A DNA stretch of 64,000 bases from Anoplopoma fimbria (lineage: Eukaryota > Chordata > Actinopteri > Perciformes > Anoplopomatidae). The position numbers and the translations under genes are program-made. The notes beneath the pieces were generated by a model. The model was given only the letters and a program-made list of their open reading frames with translations. It did not search any database and was not told the origin of the DNA. Within the stretch, counting starts at the first letter, position 1. Every line of letters starts with the position of its first letter. The DNA is taken from positions 1,664,471 through 1,728,470 of the forward strand of contig NC_072457.1 in the NCBI RefSeq assembly GCF_027596085.1, read 5' to 3'. Below are positions 49,473 to 62,322 of this stretch, piece after piece.

Positions 49473-50055
49473 GATAGCTAGCTAGTCTTGTTGTTTAGGG
49501 GGACAAATTTTGCCTACTGTTTGTCAATCGTACGCAATGGCATTGAGTTTGAATCCTGCTAGCATAACGTTGGCTTCATGTTAGCGTTATGTTTGTGAAA
49601 ACTTTGACATTGATTTTGGGACAATGACACGGCTGGATTGCTAGCTAGTCTTGTCGTTAAACAGGCTTTCCGTCATATTTACTGTTTGTCAACCATACGC
49701 AATCTTTTTACTTTAAATCTGGCAAACATAATGTTGCATAACTTTAGCAATATGCTTATCAAGATTTTGTGAAAATGTTGATATTGATTTTGGGACAAAG
49801 ACATTGCTCGATTGTTAGCTAGTCTTGTTGTTAAACATTCCGTCACATTTTGCTCACTGTTTGTCGACCGTACGCAATGCTATTGTTTTTGCATCATGCT
49901 AGCATACCGTTAGTTTTTTGCTTGCGTTATGCTCATCAAGATTTTGTGAAAATATTGGTAGTTATTTGGGGACAATGACATGGCTTGATAGCTAGCTAGA
50001 TTGTCGTTATTCATAATGTCAAATCAAATTTATTGTTATTGAATCTAGCTAGCTT
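49473..50055 (+). repeat. Tandem repeat with ~165-177-bp unit, about 3.3 units
   Basis: The landmark gat(t/a)g(c/t)tagctagtcttg recurs at about 49,473, 49,636, 49,810 and 49,987. Other landmarks, gtttgtcaatcgtacgcaat and ttttgggacaatgacac, keep the same order. Units are clearly diverged, so the array is old. Confidence 0.75.
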
Positions 50056-51313
50056 AACTTTAGCTTTCTGGTAAAAGCTGAGCTACATGATTCCATGAGT
50101 TGAGCCTCTAAATATCTCCCGTTGCCAAGATGTATCTAAGTTCCATCCTATTTCCTGGAGCAGTGAACAACGTTTACACTGCATGAGAACCTTATGGGAT
50201 GGTAATGATGGTTCCAGGTATAAGCGAACCCCCAGGTGTTACGAGGGACATGCCAATCTGAACGCCAGACAGCTCTGGCCTCCCAGTTGTCCATTACCAG
50301 TTGAGGCATTATCCCTCGCATGCTCCATTTATTAGCATTACATAACAATACTTTGTCGATCTTCATGAACCTTTGGATGTTTTACAGAACACTACGGGCT
50401 GCATTTTAGAAGTAATATATGCAAGTTTACAGATTATGTATATCATATATCATATATATAAAAGATGTAGCCTACAAACATGTGGTAGTGTCAATTAAAG
50501 CAGAGCTTAAGCTAATGTTTTGTTGCAGGAATACAAATTAATACCACTTAAAACACACTACATATGGCTGCTTTTATTTTGAAGGGTCAGTGGAAGTCTT
50601 TGGGACTCGACTATGTTGACTTTCACTTAAAAACAATGAAGTTAAGTTAACAAAGAGCTGTGTAGAGCAGCAGACTGTGGCGTTGATTTTCACCACAGAG
50701 AGCCGTTTGATTCAGTGTTCATATCAGAAATAATTCATAAATCCTAAAATACTTTCTGTTAACATCTGTTCACTAGATGAGCAGTTGTTTCCTCCAGCAG
50801 TATGTATGCTTTATGCAGCTACAACAACAACAACAACAACTTCATCTTATTGAATCTTAAACATGTTGCTGCCTGAAGGCATTCCTGCTGAATTATCTGA
50901 AAGTGGTGTTTGGAAAAAGCACTTAAACAATTCAGTTCACTGAATGGAAATACGGAGACAGAAGTGTTTAAGATAAACGCTTTAGTTAGAACTACACAGT
51001 GAAAAATATTCAGGCTGAGGTTCTGCCAGCAGTCTCACCGTCCCTGTGAAATTGCTGTTTGTTTAAGCTAAATTGTACATTTCCCACGCTGAATCAGCTG
51101 CGTAGTTGCATAAGAAATTAAACGTCAAGGCAAACTTGTCACGGCCTGTGGTTTCTCTTCACTGTACAAAGCTGTTTCCAACAGGGAGAACTCTCCCTGT
51201 ATCCACAATCTGTGTGAATCCACCGACGACGGTGCTCAAAGTGAAGACGGAGCTGAGCTGCAGATATCAAGTTAACCAGCAGAAACACAGCAGAGTCCGT
51301 TCATAGGGAGAGG

Positions 51314-51316
<3 letters not shown>
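50056..51316. other. Presumed intron; one coding-looking chance frame
   Basis: A minus frame at 50,148-50,366 is Trp-rich and could be an old exon or a conserved element; support is weak. A (CAA)n run lies at about 50,820-50,840. Confidence 0.25.

Positions 51317-51375
<59 letters not shown>
51317..51375. repeat. (TA)n microsatellite, 59 bp
   Basis: gtgtatata opens an uninterrupted TA run. Confidence 0.97.
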
Positions 51376-51377
<2 letters not shown>

Positions 51378-51566
51378 TGCTCCAAACCAGATCTGACTGC
51401 AAGGGAGAGTCAGATTAATAGCTTCCAATTCACTTTCAATCTCCTGTGGACCAACACATGTGGCCCTCTGCGCCACTGGCATTATTGCACAAACACACAA
51501 ACACTCACCTTCACACACATCTATGAATACACAACACAACACACAAATACAGACCTAGATATTCAG

Positions 51567-51610
51567 CATATATAAACATATATATATATATATATATATG
51601 TTTATATATG
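51567..51610. repeat. 44-bp perfect palindrome
   Basis: catatataaacatat ... atatgtttatatatg with a TA centre; perfect on both arms, able to form a cruciform. It sits just upstream of the R2 copy at 51.6 kb. Confidence 0.9.
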
Positions 51611-51614
51611 TTGG

Positions 51615-51955
51615 CTATAGCAGCTGGTATACCAGAAATCAGACTATAAAAATAATTTAAACTCCTCTGAAATCAGTAAACTATCAAAAAGATAGAATTG
51701 TGTGTTTTTACTTCATAAAAACACACAATTCAAATTATAAGGAAATAAAAGATTGTATTTCTATTGATAAAAACAACTCTTGTCATTAGTAGTTTTAATG
51801 AAGTATTATAATCTGTTTAGCGCTAGTGTTAGGAAGTTAAACAGCTCATAATTCATCTCTAAAACGATTTAAATTAAAGTGAAAACAACTACATTTATTA
51901 AAGTTTCTCACCAACACATCATTTTACCATATTATCAGAGATCAAAGATAATTCA
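51615..51955 (+). mobile_element. Repeat family R2, copy with hairpin insertion
   Basis: atagcagctggtataccaga, atcagtaaactatcaaaaag, gcgctagtgttaggaagtta and ttatcagagatcaaagataa follow the 23.4 kb copy. Inside it, 51,696-51,730 forms a perfect 15-bp stem with a 5-base loop that other R2 copies lack. Confidence 0.55.
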
Positions 51956-52590
51956 GGATAACTGCGTTTTAAAGGATGGGCTGTATAGATCAGGATCGAT
52001 CATGATGTCTGAGTCTCTTCATCAAGAGGAAAAGGATTCCGTTAATGCAAATTGGCAGTTCTGTAATCATCATTAGACACAAGGGGATGGATGTGAAACA
52101 CCTTTTGGTCCGTGTGATTGGCTGATGATTGGATTGATGCAGATGAACAAAACTATCTCATACAATGTCTGCTCAACAAAATCAGTTTGATTGGTTAATG
52201 GATTTCCCTGCAGAGGCTGCAGGTGTTTCCTTCAGCGAAGTTGAAAGGGAGTTTTTCTGCTGACCGGTGCATGGCAGGCTGGTTTCGTACGGTAGCAATG
52301 ATTGGCCTCACTGGTGTCCTGGGAGTTGATCTTCTTTTTGAACAGTTCTTGTTTTTTATCCAGCTGTGAAGCCCTTTGAGACTTTATTTGCAGTCTATAT
52401 GTGCAAACTTGACTTGACAAGTTGTGTCTTCTCTGCTCTGAGGTTTGTCTGGTTCTTAAGTATAGCATTGGCATGTTTTTTTAACCAATCAACGTTAAGA
52501 TCCTCAGAGTGCATTGTTGAGATTTAGGTTTGTGTGCATCTGCTCCTCTTCAAGCCCCTTTGATCTATGGTTACCCATAACACCCTTCTC

Positions 52591-52960
52591 TATATAGACC
52601 TGCAGAGACATTTATATGCGTCTTTGGAGAACCATAATGGAGTTCCCATGTGTCCTGGAAAGGCCCAGACCTCCGGTTATGAAAAGTGAAGCTGATGCTT
52701 CCTGTCTTAAAGCTGCATTCTCTCTCCTGTCCACCAGGGGGCGACTCCTCTGGTTGTATAGAAGTCTATGAGAAAATGACTCTACTTCTCTCTTGATTTA
52801 TTCCCTCAGTAAACATTGTAAACATGAGTTTATGGTCTCAATCTCTAGTTTCAAGTCTTCTTCAATACAGCATGATGTTCATTTAGTAAATGATGCTCCA
52901 TTTAGAGTCAAACAGACCATAAAGCAGGGGATGCTTTAGGGGCGGGGCTACACACTGATT
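52591..52960 (-). mobile_element. Repeat family R1, chimeric-tail copy
   Basis: Reverse orientation. From 52,591 it carries the same novel tail as the 38.5 kb copy (tatatagacctgcagagaca, then ccatgtgtcctggaaaggcc). It then has the usual tail and an intact core to ctgctttatgg and gtagccccgcc. The head half is missing. Confidence 0.75.
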
Positions 52961-53239
52961 CATGCAGCGGTCAGTTCCTGTAGAAATGGACACTTGTTGT
53001 GACTGTGTTGCCGTGTCGGGGAATTGAACTGACAGCTGGCCTCCCTCTCTGGGACGCTCTTTTCTCCTGACCGAGCACGGATGAACTTATTTATGAAGAC
53101 ATGTTGGAATGGACAAAGCTGAAGCTGTCAGCAGCTGTGATGGGGGGGGGGGGGACATCTCCTGTCTTCATTTATTTTCCTTCCTCTGCAGTTTCACTCA
53201 TTATTCTTTCTATTCTTTTATGTTCTCCCAGCAGCTGTG

Positions 53240-53312
53240 CTTATGCTAATGTCGGTATTAATCATTATGCTAATGGGACTGTTAATCACTATGCTAATGT
53301 CGCTGTACGTAG
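53240..53312 (+). repeat. Short tandem duplication carrying tatgctaatg motifs
   Basis: ttatgctaatg(t/g) recurs at about 53,242, 53,267 and 53,290, with attaatca spacers between the last copies. Each contains an octamer-like tatgctaat. Confidence 0.5.
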
Positions 53313-53691
53313 CGTAGAGCTGCTGCATGCAAGGACCTGTCTCAATCATTCTGATGGTATTTAACTCCAGGAATAGTACATTTTAAATATTATTATTATA
53401 ATATTATTCTACTCCCTTCCTGTCCCTTTTTTCCTTCCCCCACGGGACTGTTTATTACCGTCTGCTTCTTTTATCCCGTTGTTTTCTGCTGATAAAGAGC
53501 CTCACTTTAACTTATTTTACTCTCCTCTATCTTCTACTCTCCTCTCTTTCATCCTGTATTGTTTTCCTACCTCCCCATCCTCCTCCCTCTCTCCCTCTCC
53601 TCCCTTTTGAAACGTTTCGCTGCCACGTGTTGACAGAGCGGTGTGATGCAGACGGGGAATAGGCCTCCAACAGGAAATCCCACTGATGGTG

Positions 53692-53700
53692 TGTGTGTGA

Positions 53701-53797
<97 letters not shown>

Positions 53798-53821
53798 ACA
53801 GTGTGTTTGTGTGTGTTTGTG

Positions 53822-53892
<71 letters not shown>
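53692..53892 (+). repeat. Compound interrupted (GT)n microsatellite, ~200 bp
   Basis: Interrupted by gacagt at both about 53,699 and 53,796 and by three gtttgt changes near 53,806-53,840, which suggests internal duplication. Confidence 0.95.
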
Positions 53893-53895
<3 letters not shown>

Positions 53896-54039
53896 AGTGT
53901 GCTTGTTTTTTTTTTTTAATGCTTTACAATCACATGTATGAGGGACAGATAGAGTATATGCAGTTTATTTTTATGGATTTTATTTATTATTATTAAAGTC
54001 CAATGTTGTATTTTGAAGCAGCTAACGATTGCACATTTA

Positions 54040-54130
54040 AGGATTCGATGATAATTTATTGTCATTATGCAACACAGCGAAGCCCATTCTCAACACAACA
54101 AACACATGACAAACAAAACCAAACAAAAAC
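54040..54130 (-). mobile_element. Possible LINE 3' tail fragment
   Basis: gataatttattgtcattatg followed by caacacagcgaagcccattc resembles the tail at 26.2 kb (ttattgtcatt) but is more diverged. Confidence 0.35.
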
Positions 54131-54603
54131 AGTAGTACATTCCTTTAGTGCTTTTTTTTAGAATTTCCATCATAAGGAGTGTACACAACAGCAACAAAAA
54201 GCACACTGTCTCAAAGTTCGCTGCAATTAATCCCCATGCTTCCTCTTTTAGATGTTGATAAATGTATTCTGTCAGATGCCATTAGTGATAGACACTAACA
54301 TACCGGTCCAGTCGGTTAGGTCTAAACTGCTGAACCAACATTTAGTCTATTCTGTTAGTTTGCTGCTATAGGTGCCCCTAAAAGTGTTCTCTTTGAGTCT
54401 TTAAAAGAGTTCAATCAGGTGTTAGATTGTGAGCATTCATCCCAAAAGGAACCTACAAATAATGTTGGACACGGCGCCGAAAAGAAACAATAAAAGAATC
54501 GTGAAGTTTGAATGTTGTGTAAACAAGCCGAAGCAGTACTTCATCTCTAAGATGTTCAGTCCACTTCACCCTCTTTCTCTGAAACATCGCTTTTACTCGA
54601 TGG

Positions 54604-54638
<35 letters not shown>

Positions 54639-56340
54639 CTCTCTGTTTTGTTTTTGTCCATGACTGTCAGTGACCATTGTTTGTCAGATAAACACCTGCT
54701 ATTAGGCATTAAAACCATCAAACTACAGGACTGTTTTGTTCGGCTGTAATCACTCCCTGACCATTACTCACCCACAATGCACTGGGGTTATATTAAGTGT
54801 TAGAAAACCGACTCATCTCACTTTTGAGAATATAATAGAACATAACAAAAAAATCCATTAATTCATGCACGATGCATGTCTCTAATATGTTGTTGTATTA
54901 ACCTTAAAATGTGACTCTTTAACCTTCACCCTCATCAGTACATGATCTTTACTTTTGTCTTTAACTTCTCCTAAATGGAGATATGTTGTTTTGAAATGAA
55001 CGCCCTTCATGCGATATATTCTGCAGCTTCTATACACCAATGTTTTATCACACAGCATTTAAAGATCCCATTTCACTGAACAGACAATTTGTTCCTCGGT
55101 GGGAGCTGCAGTTATTTTTAATGGTCAACCTTTTCCCCCATTAAGAGTTCTGTAACATCTATAAGTCTCACTTCTTAAAGCAGTTATGAGCCAGCGGTGG
55201 CGACGGCACGGACAAATGAGATCGTTTAATGTGAAATATCAGACGGCCGTGGAACAGCAGAAGTGTTTTTCTTAGTTTAATTTGCTGAATCTTACTGGTG
55301 TGAGTGGAGGACGTCGTGTGTGGGAGTGAGGCAAAGAGATGTAAAATGATTTTCTCGATATGGCCGTATGGCTCGTTTAGCATCATTAGAAGGTCACTAA
55401 AATTACACCGTCCTTCATCCATTAATGAAGCGAGAAGATTTCAGTTTTCTTGCAGTGGCAGGTATTGGAACAAGTAAAGAAAAAAGACATAAAGAGAAAG
55501 AGAATCACAGAAACAGGCATCATAATCTCAATTTGTCGCCAAAGGGCCAAAACCAATAACAGCTCCCTTTATGTAAAAACCCATATTTACGTCTTCTCCT
55601 ATACGACACCATCTAAATATCCCGTAGGCTAGATAGAAGGACCTCCATGCACTCCGTCACCTTTGACCCCTCTGTGCCTGCAGCTAGTGCAACAACAGCT
55701 TCAGTTTACCATCACATCCACCTTTCTTCTTGGCTAAACATTTCACCCACCTCATCATTATTTTCATGGATCAATTCCATCCTATTTTCTTCATCGGTCT
55801 TGTTACAGCTTCGCCGTCCTTTTGAGGTTTAACGCAGCTTAATATTTAGTCCATTTATTTAACGGAAGCAATCAATAATTCAATAGCGACGTCAATAGTT
55901 CTCTATGCCACCAGGGGGATTGTATCTATTTGGATTTTGTCAGTGGACCGTTGAGTTTTGTCTTTAAACACTCTCTTCAGACTCTTTAGTTGAACTGTGA
56001 TGGATGACACACATGTGAAAGAATACTTTGTGTACATCATTGGTTGTATTATGTGTATATTTTACTCACAAACATATATATATACAACTAAGAACTCAAA
56101 TAAAAAAACATGTGAAAATGTATTTGACGTTTGCAGCCTGGTGTCACCTGTCAAATGCAAACGCTAAAGGCTGCCTTTAGGGTCTACATGACACATTTCC
56201 AGATCTTTCCCACCTCAAAAAAGTAAGCGAAACCCAACCTAGTGACCAATAACACTTTTGGAAGTAAAGTAAAGTCTGCAAAGTCCAATTAAACAACTAA
56301 ATATATAACTTAACAGACACCACATGTTCGATTACTAACA
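54131..56340. other. Presumed intron; nothing firm
   Basis: Repeat-free block 55,160-55,450 could be regulatory DNA; no motif cluster strong enough to call. Confidence 0.3.
54609..54636 (+). repeat. (CT)n microsatellite
   Basis: About 28 bp. Confidence 0.9.
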
Positions 56341-56377
56341 CCCGCTGTGTGTCGTATCCTCTTTGCATTCTTTCCAG

Positions 56378-56494
56378 ACGTGCAGACAGCTCCTCGCTGT
56401 CAACGTCACGTATCGCTGCTCTGCCTTCATGCTGCTCGCTGCCAATACGTATTACTGTCAGCTGGGCATCGCCCACTGGGCCTACGGGCGCTGA
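56378..56494 (+). CDS. Candidate exon, unknown product (38 codons plus stop)
   Basis: Seen: a pyrimidine-rich tract ending tttccag (AG at 56,376-56,377) is followed by 38 codons and a TGA. Thirty of 38 third positions are G or C, unlike the surrounding DNA. The frame includes LLAVNVTYRCSAF, with a possible N-glycosylation site NVT, and MLLAANTYYCQLG. If real this would be a short terminal exon. Other frames over the same DNA are also open, including one on the minus strand, so GC richness alone may explain it. It lies inside the presumed Cav3 intron and does not resemble any Cav3 segment. No family is recognised. Confidence 0.25.
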   Translation, partial: TCRQLLAVNVTYRCSAFMLLAANTYYCQLGIAHWAYGR

Positions 56495-56528
56495 AACAAC
56501 ACCATGGATCCTGTGGAGAGATGGTTAG

Positions 56529-56764
<236 letters not shown>

Positions 56765-56768
<4 letters not shown>

Positions 56769-58028
56769 ATTTATAACCTCCTGTCTGTCCGTCCTCACAG
56801 AACAACAAACACTGAAGTTGAACTTTTCTCTGATGTCTTAACTCACCAGAAAAGTCTTTAACTGGACTGCAAAAAAAGGCATTTCTGCAACTTTATATAG
56901 CAAAAGATATTTAATAGGTTGTATTTCATGTTTAGAAATAAAACTCATAATAAACTAATAAACAGAACTGAAAATTTGCAATAGAAATTATTCAAAACAT
57001 GACCTCTCATTAATATGATTATTAACTTTACCGTGAATATTTAATTACTTTTGAAAGACATGCAGTTCGGTTTTTAGTTTTATAAAGAAGTCTTAGCAAA
57101 GTTTAACAGAACAAAACCACAAGAAATACAAAACCAATCATCAAGAATGTTTTGAATGTAATGAAAGCATTAAAACAATACAAACGTTTAGCATGCACTC
57201 AAATTATTTTAGGCTGATGGTTTAAAGGTTTCATCCTGTCAAATAATCTGTTTAGAAAATACATCTCTAACCTCAGCCACAAAGAGTAAACTGTATATGA
57301 CACATATGACAGATTGTACAAATGATTGATGAAATACATTAATGATAGAATGAGTATTTATTTTTAGGAAAAAAAGTGTTAAATGTTGTTTTTGTTTTTT
57401 TGTTGGTACATTATTCATAAACATCCAGACAGACGAAGCTGATAAGCATGAGACAGACCCAAGCCGTTCTCATGAGTTTGGTAAATGACAGTCATTAGTC
57501 TGTCATTAACACTCACAGTGGTTTCTATCTGCATGGTGTTACTGTGGGAACTGATGACTGGCATGTGTTAATGTGTGTGTGTGTGTGTGAGAGAAAGAGA
57601 ATGTTTGTGTACCTTTTTGTTCTGTGATCCGAAAATCAGCGTCTCAATTTAGGAAGCTGAAAGTGATACTTGTCCCCACAGACACACCACTTTGTTCCTC
57701 TTGTTAAGATCATTAATATTAACGTGTCACCTTGTTATGTCTCGGTCATATTATGATGATGATGATGCAGAACAATGACAAATGAAATACAGAGACAGAG
57801 ACATTTAAAAGGAAGAAGTGAACAGATGTGTAACGACGGAGGAAAGAATGATACCAAAGGGAGATCAATAAGGTGAAAGAAGCAGTGTAGGAAGGAGTGA
57901 ACTGATGAAAAAAGATGATAGGAAGATAGAGTGAACGGAAGGAGCTGCAGAATTAAAGGTCGAGTCTTGATCTTTCTCAGGTTTTCCCAAATGGAGATAA
58001 CCACTCAGCCGTTAGCAAAAAGCATTAT
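56765..58028. other. Presumed intron, AT-rich; nothing supported
   Basis: Stop-dense in all frames; one short (GT)n(GA)n at 57,570-57,600. Confidence 0.35.
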
Positions 58029-58519
58029 GGACTGTATATAAGAAGTGGACGTAGTCACCGTGACATCACCCTTTGGTTTGTGGACTGATGTTATGAAGCC
58101 TCGAGTTGGGCGATTTTGCCGTCGAGATGTTGGATTATGTCCGTCGCAATGTTGTAGTTTTTTTGCAACCAGTGAACAGGAAGTGACCATATTAGGACAG
58201 AGGAGGAGTGACGTAGAGACGCCGTATACGTCTCTGGTGTCGACCTGTCAATCAGTGTGTAGCCCCGCCCTAAAGCATCCCCTGCTTTATGGTCTGTTTG
58301 ACTCTAAATGGAGCATCATTTACTAAATGAACATCATGCTGTATTGAAGAAGACTTGAAACTAGAGATTGAGACCATAAACTCATGTTTACAATGTTTAC
58401 TGAGGGAATAAATCAAGAGAGAAGTAGAGTCATTTTCTCATAGACTTCTATACAACCAGAGGAGTCGCCCCCTGGTGGACAGGAGAGAGAATGCAGCTTT
58501 AAGACACTTCAGCAATCGG
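58029..58519 (+). mobile_element. Repeat family R1, near full-length copy
   Basis: Best reference copy in the window. Head: ctgtatataagaagtggacg, then gtttgtggactgatgttatg and agtgaccatat. Middle: the gacgccgtatacgtctc near-palindrome. Core: from cctaaagcatcccctgcttt through gaataaatcaagagagaagt to gtcgccccctggtgg. Tail: agctttaagacacttc. No protein is encoded and no clear terminal inverted repeat is visible, so it is a non-autonomous element of uncertain class, probably a MITE. Known to me as a repeat widespread in percomorph genomes. Confidence 0.8.
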
Positions 58520-58664
58520 TTATAGCTAGAGTTTCCAGATTCAGTTTCCCGTTGGAAAGACATGTATTTTAATCACCAAAAAAAGGTCATCTGAAAAAAT
58601 CAATATCGGTTTGATTGTGTGCTATATCTGGAAAATGTTCCCCTGAAGCCGTTATCTGTGCTCG

Positions 58665-58885
58665 AGGGTCAGCTGGGGCTCTGAGGTGGAGCGGTGTCGA
58701 TCCCCAGCTCCTCCAGTCCATGACGATGTGTCCTTGGGCAAGGCAGTTAACCCCTAAAAGGTTGTGCCTTCAGTGCATGAATGAATGTGAATGATTACTT
58801 CTGATTGGCATCAGTGTATGAATGTGTGTAAATGGGTGATTGAAATGTCGTGACTTAAGAAGTCCATTTACCATTCCATTTACTC
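58665..58885 (+). mobile_element. Second tRNA-type SINE family, copy 2
   Basis: Begins ctggggctctgaggtggagc, contains a degenerate B box (gtcgatccccagctcc) and the gtgtccttgggcaaggcag block, then a 3' part with tgaatgattacttctgattg. No clear target-site duplication. Confidence 0.55.
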
Positions 58886-59831
58886 TATTCAAAGCCTCCA
58901 GACTCCATTGACAAAAACTGTAATGTTACCTCTCAGAACACAGGAGTTGCTGCCTTCATCAGATAGTTAGTTTGTGTTATTCCCAGATGTGAACTAACAT
59001 GGCTTCCACATCTGCACAGTTTTATAAGGGGGGTTGGAAAAATAGTATTCTGACACTCTACTTTTCTAATTGGCTGTTGAAAACGAGCAGATATTCACTG
59101 ACAGATTCACAGCGAAACAAATATCTTGACACAGTAAACGTTATGGTTTTGTGCTGTACGTATTTCCCACTGGTCATAGTATGTTTTTGTCTCCATCGTT
59201 GGCTGATTGGTGGTCAGTGAGTTCTATCAGTTACACAACAGCCCGGCAGTAACAGCGTCCGTGGGCGGGAGAGGAAACCTACACACTTAACCTCAGCATC
59301 ATCTCACCAGCGTTCTTCATCACAGAGAGAGAGAGAGAGAATAAACATGGGAGAGCACAGTGAATCCCAACAGATGGTCTAAAAGGAAGACTCCGTGTTT
59401 CCCGTCTCATCTAATCTGTAATTGCATGCCGAGTGTTTCCCAGCATCCTCCATTCCTACCATATCTCACCATCGTCACTCAAAGACTCCTCAGTCTGCAG
59501 CGGTTGGATTGAGTTTACTGCTTTTCTATCTCAGTGCTTCCTGTTGCTGCTGTTTATCTACCTCGGCCTATTTCCCGGGAGGTGATGGAGCACTGAATGA
59601 ACTCACTTTTCTGATTATTTCACTGTTGTGTGTGTGTGTGTTTGTGTGTTTGTGCACGCAGTTTAAGGCTTGTAAATTCATCTTAAATGCATCTTCTTTA
59701 AAAAAAAAAATACTATATTTATTCTAATTAATCTAAACAGTGGTTTCGTCCAATGAATGGATCCCTGATCAAGATTTAGAATCGCGAACAAATCATTTAA
59801 TCGAACTAAATGCGTGTCGTTCACAATACAA

Positions 59832-59881
59832 ACGCACACACACACACACACACACACATACACACACATACACACACATAC
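59832..59881 (+). repeat. Interrupted (AC)n microsatellite
   Basis: AC run broken by three regularly spaced cacata units. Confidence 0.93.
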
Positions 59882-60660
59882 AGAAGAAGCTTCCTAATAT
59901 ACATTTTTTTAAGTCAGCGCCGGTTGCCACAGCAACAAGGCAGAGCTTGTCTTAGAGGAATCCCACGGCAGCTGGAAGAGAAACAGAGTGGGAGACGCAG
60001 ACAGAGAGAAGTCAAAGATTTGAGGAGGCGGAGAGACGAGTGATTATTAGAAAAAAAAATGTTTTTATGTGATTTAAACTTAGTTGTTTATTTAAGGGGG
60101 AGTAACTACAGCTGGATATCTATTTAACGAATAGATATCAACATGAAACTTGTATTACAAGGTTTTCCGAGATGTGTAAATATGCAGATGAGGACTTATC
60201 CTATTAAATATGTGCTGATTCGGGTAACTTTCCAGAACAGAAATCTGAATATTGGATAAAGCCATGAAGAAAAATGTTTTTGCCTGGAAGTCTTTTTGAG
60301 GACTTGTTACAAAAGAAATGCAAACATTTGTCTCAACTTCCAAAAAGAGTAAATAGTTTGCTCTTCTCTGGAGAACTGTATTTATTAAGACAAAACCTCC
60401 CACAAAGTCAGAAGAGACACGAACAGAACTTCACAGCCGACTCAAGATAAGATTCATTTAAACTACAGTAAACAGCAAGAATAAAAAAAACAGTCTGGTT
60501 CATGTAAAATCTCTACAAATACAAATCCATCTTGTTGACACAGGACGCAGAATGCAGCGTTGGAGGCTGATGAACAAACACTGTATGAGTGTGTGGAGCT
60601 CGTCAAACTGATTTCAGAACTCACCAACATCTATTTGCTTCCATTCATTTAGTACAAACC

Positions 60661-60690
60661 ACAGACTGTATATAAGAAGTGGACGTAGTA
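60661..60690 (+). mobile_element. Repeat family R1, 5'-end fragment
   Basis: Only acagactgtatataagaagt and ggacgtagta remain. The break right after this point suggests insertion or abortive copying. Confidence 0.45.
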
Positions 60691-61038
60691 ATGTTGTTTG
60701 CATATCATTTTTTAACATGTGAAGGACATTTTCACATTCAAATTTAAGAATCCGAACTGCTGATTCATGTACGGAGACAGTTAGCTTCATCTCACAGTCA
60801 GCTTTAACCAGACTATAGGTGGAAGCCGCCAATCTTGTGAGTGAGAGTCTCATTAGTTAAATCGTAATTGTACTAATAAAGTTGCAGAGTTAATGTGTTT
60901 AAAAGCTTCGTGTCACACCGTTAACCCAACATCAGTCTAATGAAGAGAGAAGAGACTGAAGAGCCAACGAGGAACGATAGACTCATAGAAACAAGAAATA
61001 TCATCATCTGGACAATTATCCACCTAACCTTTACCATC

Positions 61039-61159
<121 letters not shown>

Positions 61160-62291
61160 ATGCACTCCTCCGACCTGACAGCTCCCAGAGTAGAGGAGCT
61201 GACGAGGCGCTGTGAAGCATTACCGTGTGATCTCCCATGACATTTGCAAACACACTCCGTCCTCCCTTTATCCAGTCAGCTGAACGCGATCGAATAACCC
61301 CCCCCCCGATGGGAAAGAGAAAGATCTGCCAGCCTCTCTGAGTGTACGCAGTGATGGAGGGATGAAGAGGAGGAAGATAGATGGCAGTGAACAGTTCTAA
61401 GTGAGATAATGTGAAGAGAAAGAACAAAAACAAAAGACGACTAAAGCTGTACATTTCTGAATCAATGGCTGAAAGTAAAATGTGCTGAGAGCAGCAAAGT
61501 GAAAGTCATCAAGTCGACACTTTGAGACAAACTTTTACCTTTAAATCAAAGAAAATGAATCATAAGGTGAAGTTACAAAACAAAATTATACCAGCTTATT
61601 CCACCTCAAAATGGAAGTTTATTTTGAAAAGACATGTGACGAACAGAAATGGACACGTGAAAAAAACGAGGTTTTACTTTTTTTGTGTGAGGATAAGATC
61701 TGTTTTCACCACTTAGCAACTTTTAGAGGATGCTGTATCCAGTTCTTCCCATACCTTACAGGTGTTGGAGGTCAAGTATCTCTTTGATTCAGATCCTTTC
61801 CATGAGTTGGATGATGTTAACGGAGTGAAACATTCCATCAGTGGTGGTCTTCATCAGGTCACCTCACTGCTCCCGGCTGTAATTCACCAAATATTTACGC
61901 AACTCTCTCTCAAATCACTTTTGCATTCCTTGTTACCGGCACTGGTTTAATTAACTGTATCGCGGCCGATCATCATATTATGGTATACATTTTATTCCTT
62001 TATAAATCACAAATAGAGCTCCTCCTCTATCTACAGTTTGACTAACAGCGCTATAAACGATGTCTCATGACGTGACTTAAGGACACCTTCTCCCCTCCTC
62101 GCCTTGTGAGCATTCCCTTCGCTTAACAGTCGATTGGTTGCCACGGAAACCGGAGGTCGTTTGCCTCCCCGTGTGTCTCTTTGGATATAATAAAACCACG
62201 AGTCGGGGGGGCGACAGAGAGAGAGATGGAGAGCTGGGTTAGATAGAGTGACGACACGCAGCGAGGTATTAAGAATTCATTTACCCCCCCG

Positions 62292-62295
<4 letters not shown>

Positions 62296-62322
<27 letters not shown>
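62296..62322 (+). repeat. (CT)n microsatellite
   Basis: 27 bp followed by ag, resembling a splice acceptor, but no coding frame follows. Confidence 0.9.
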
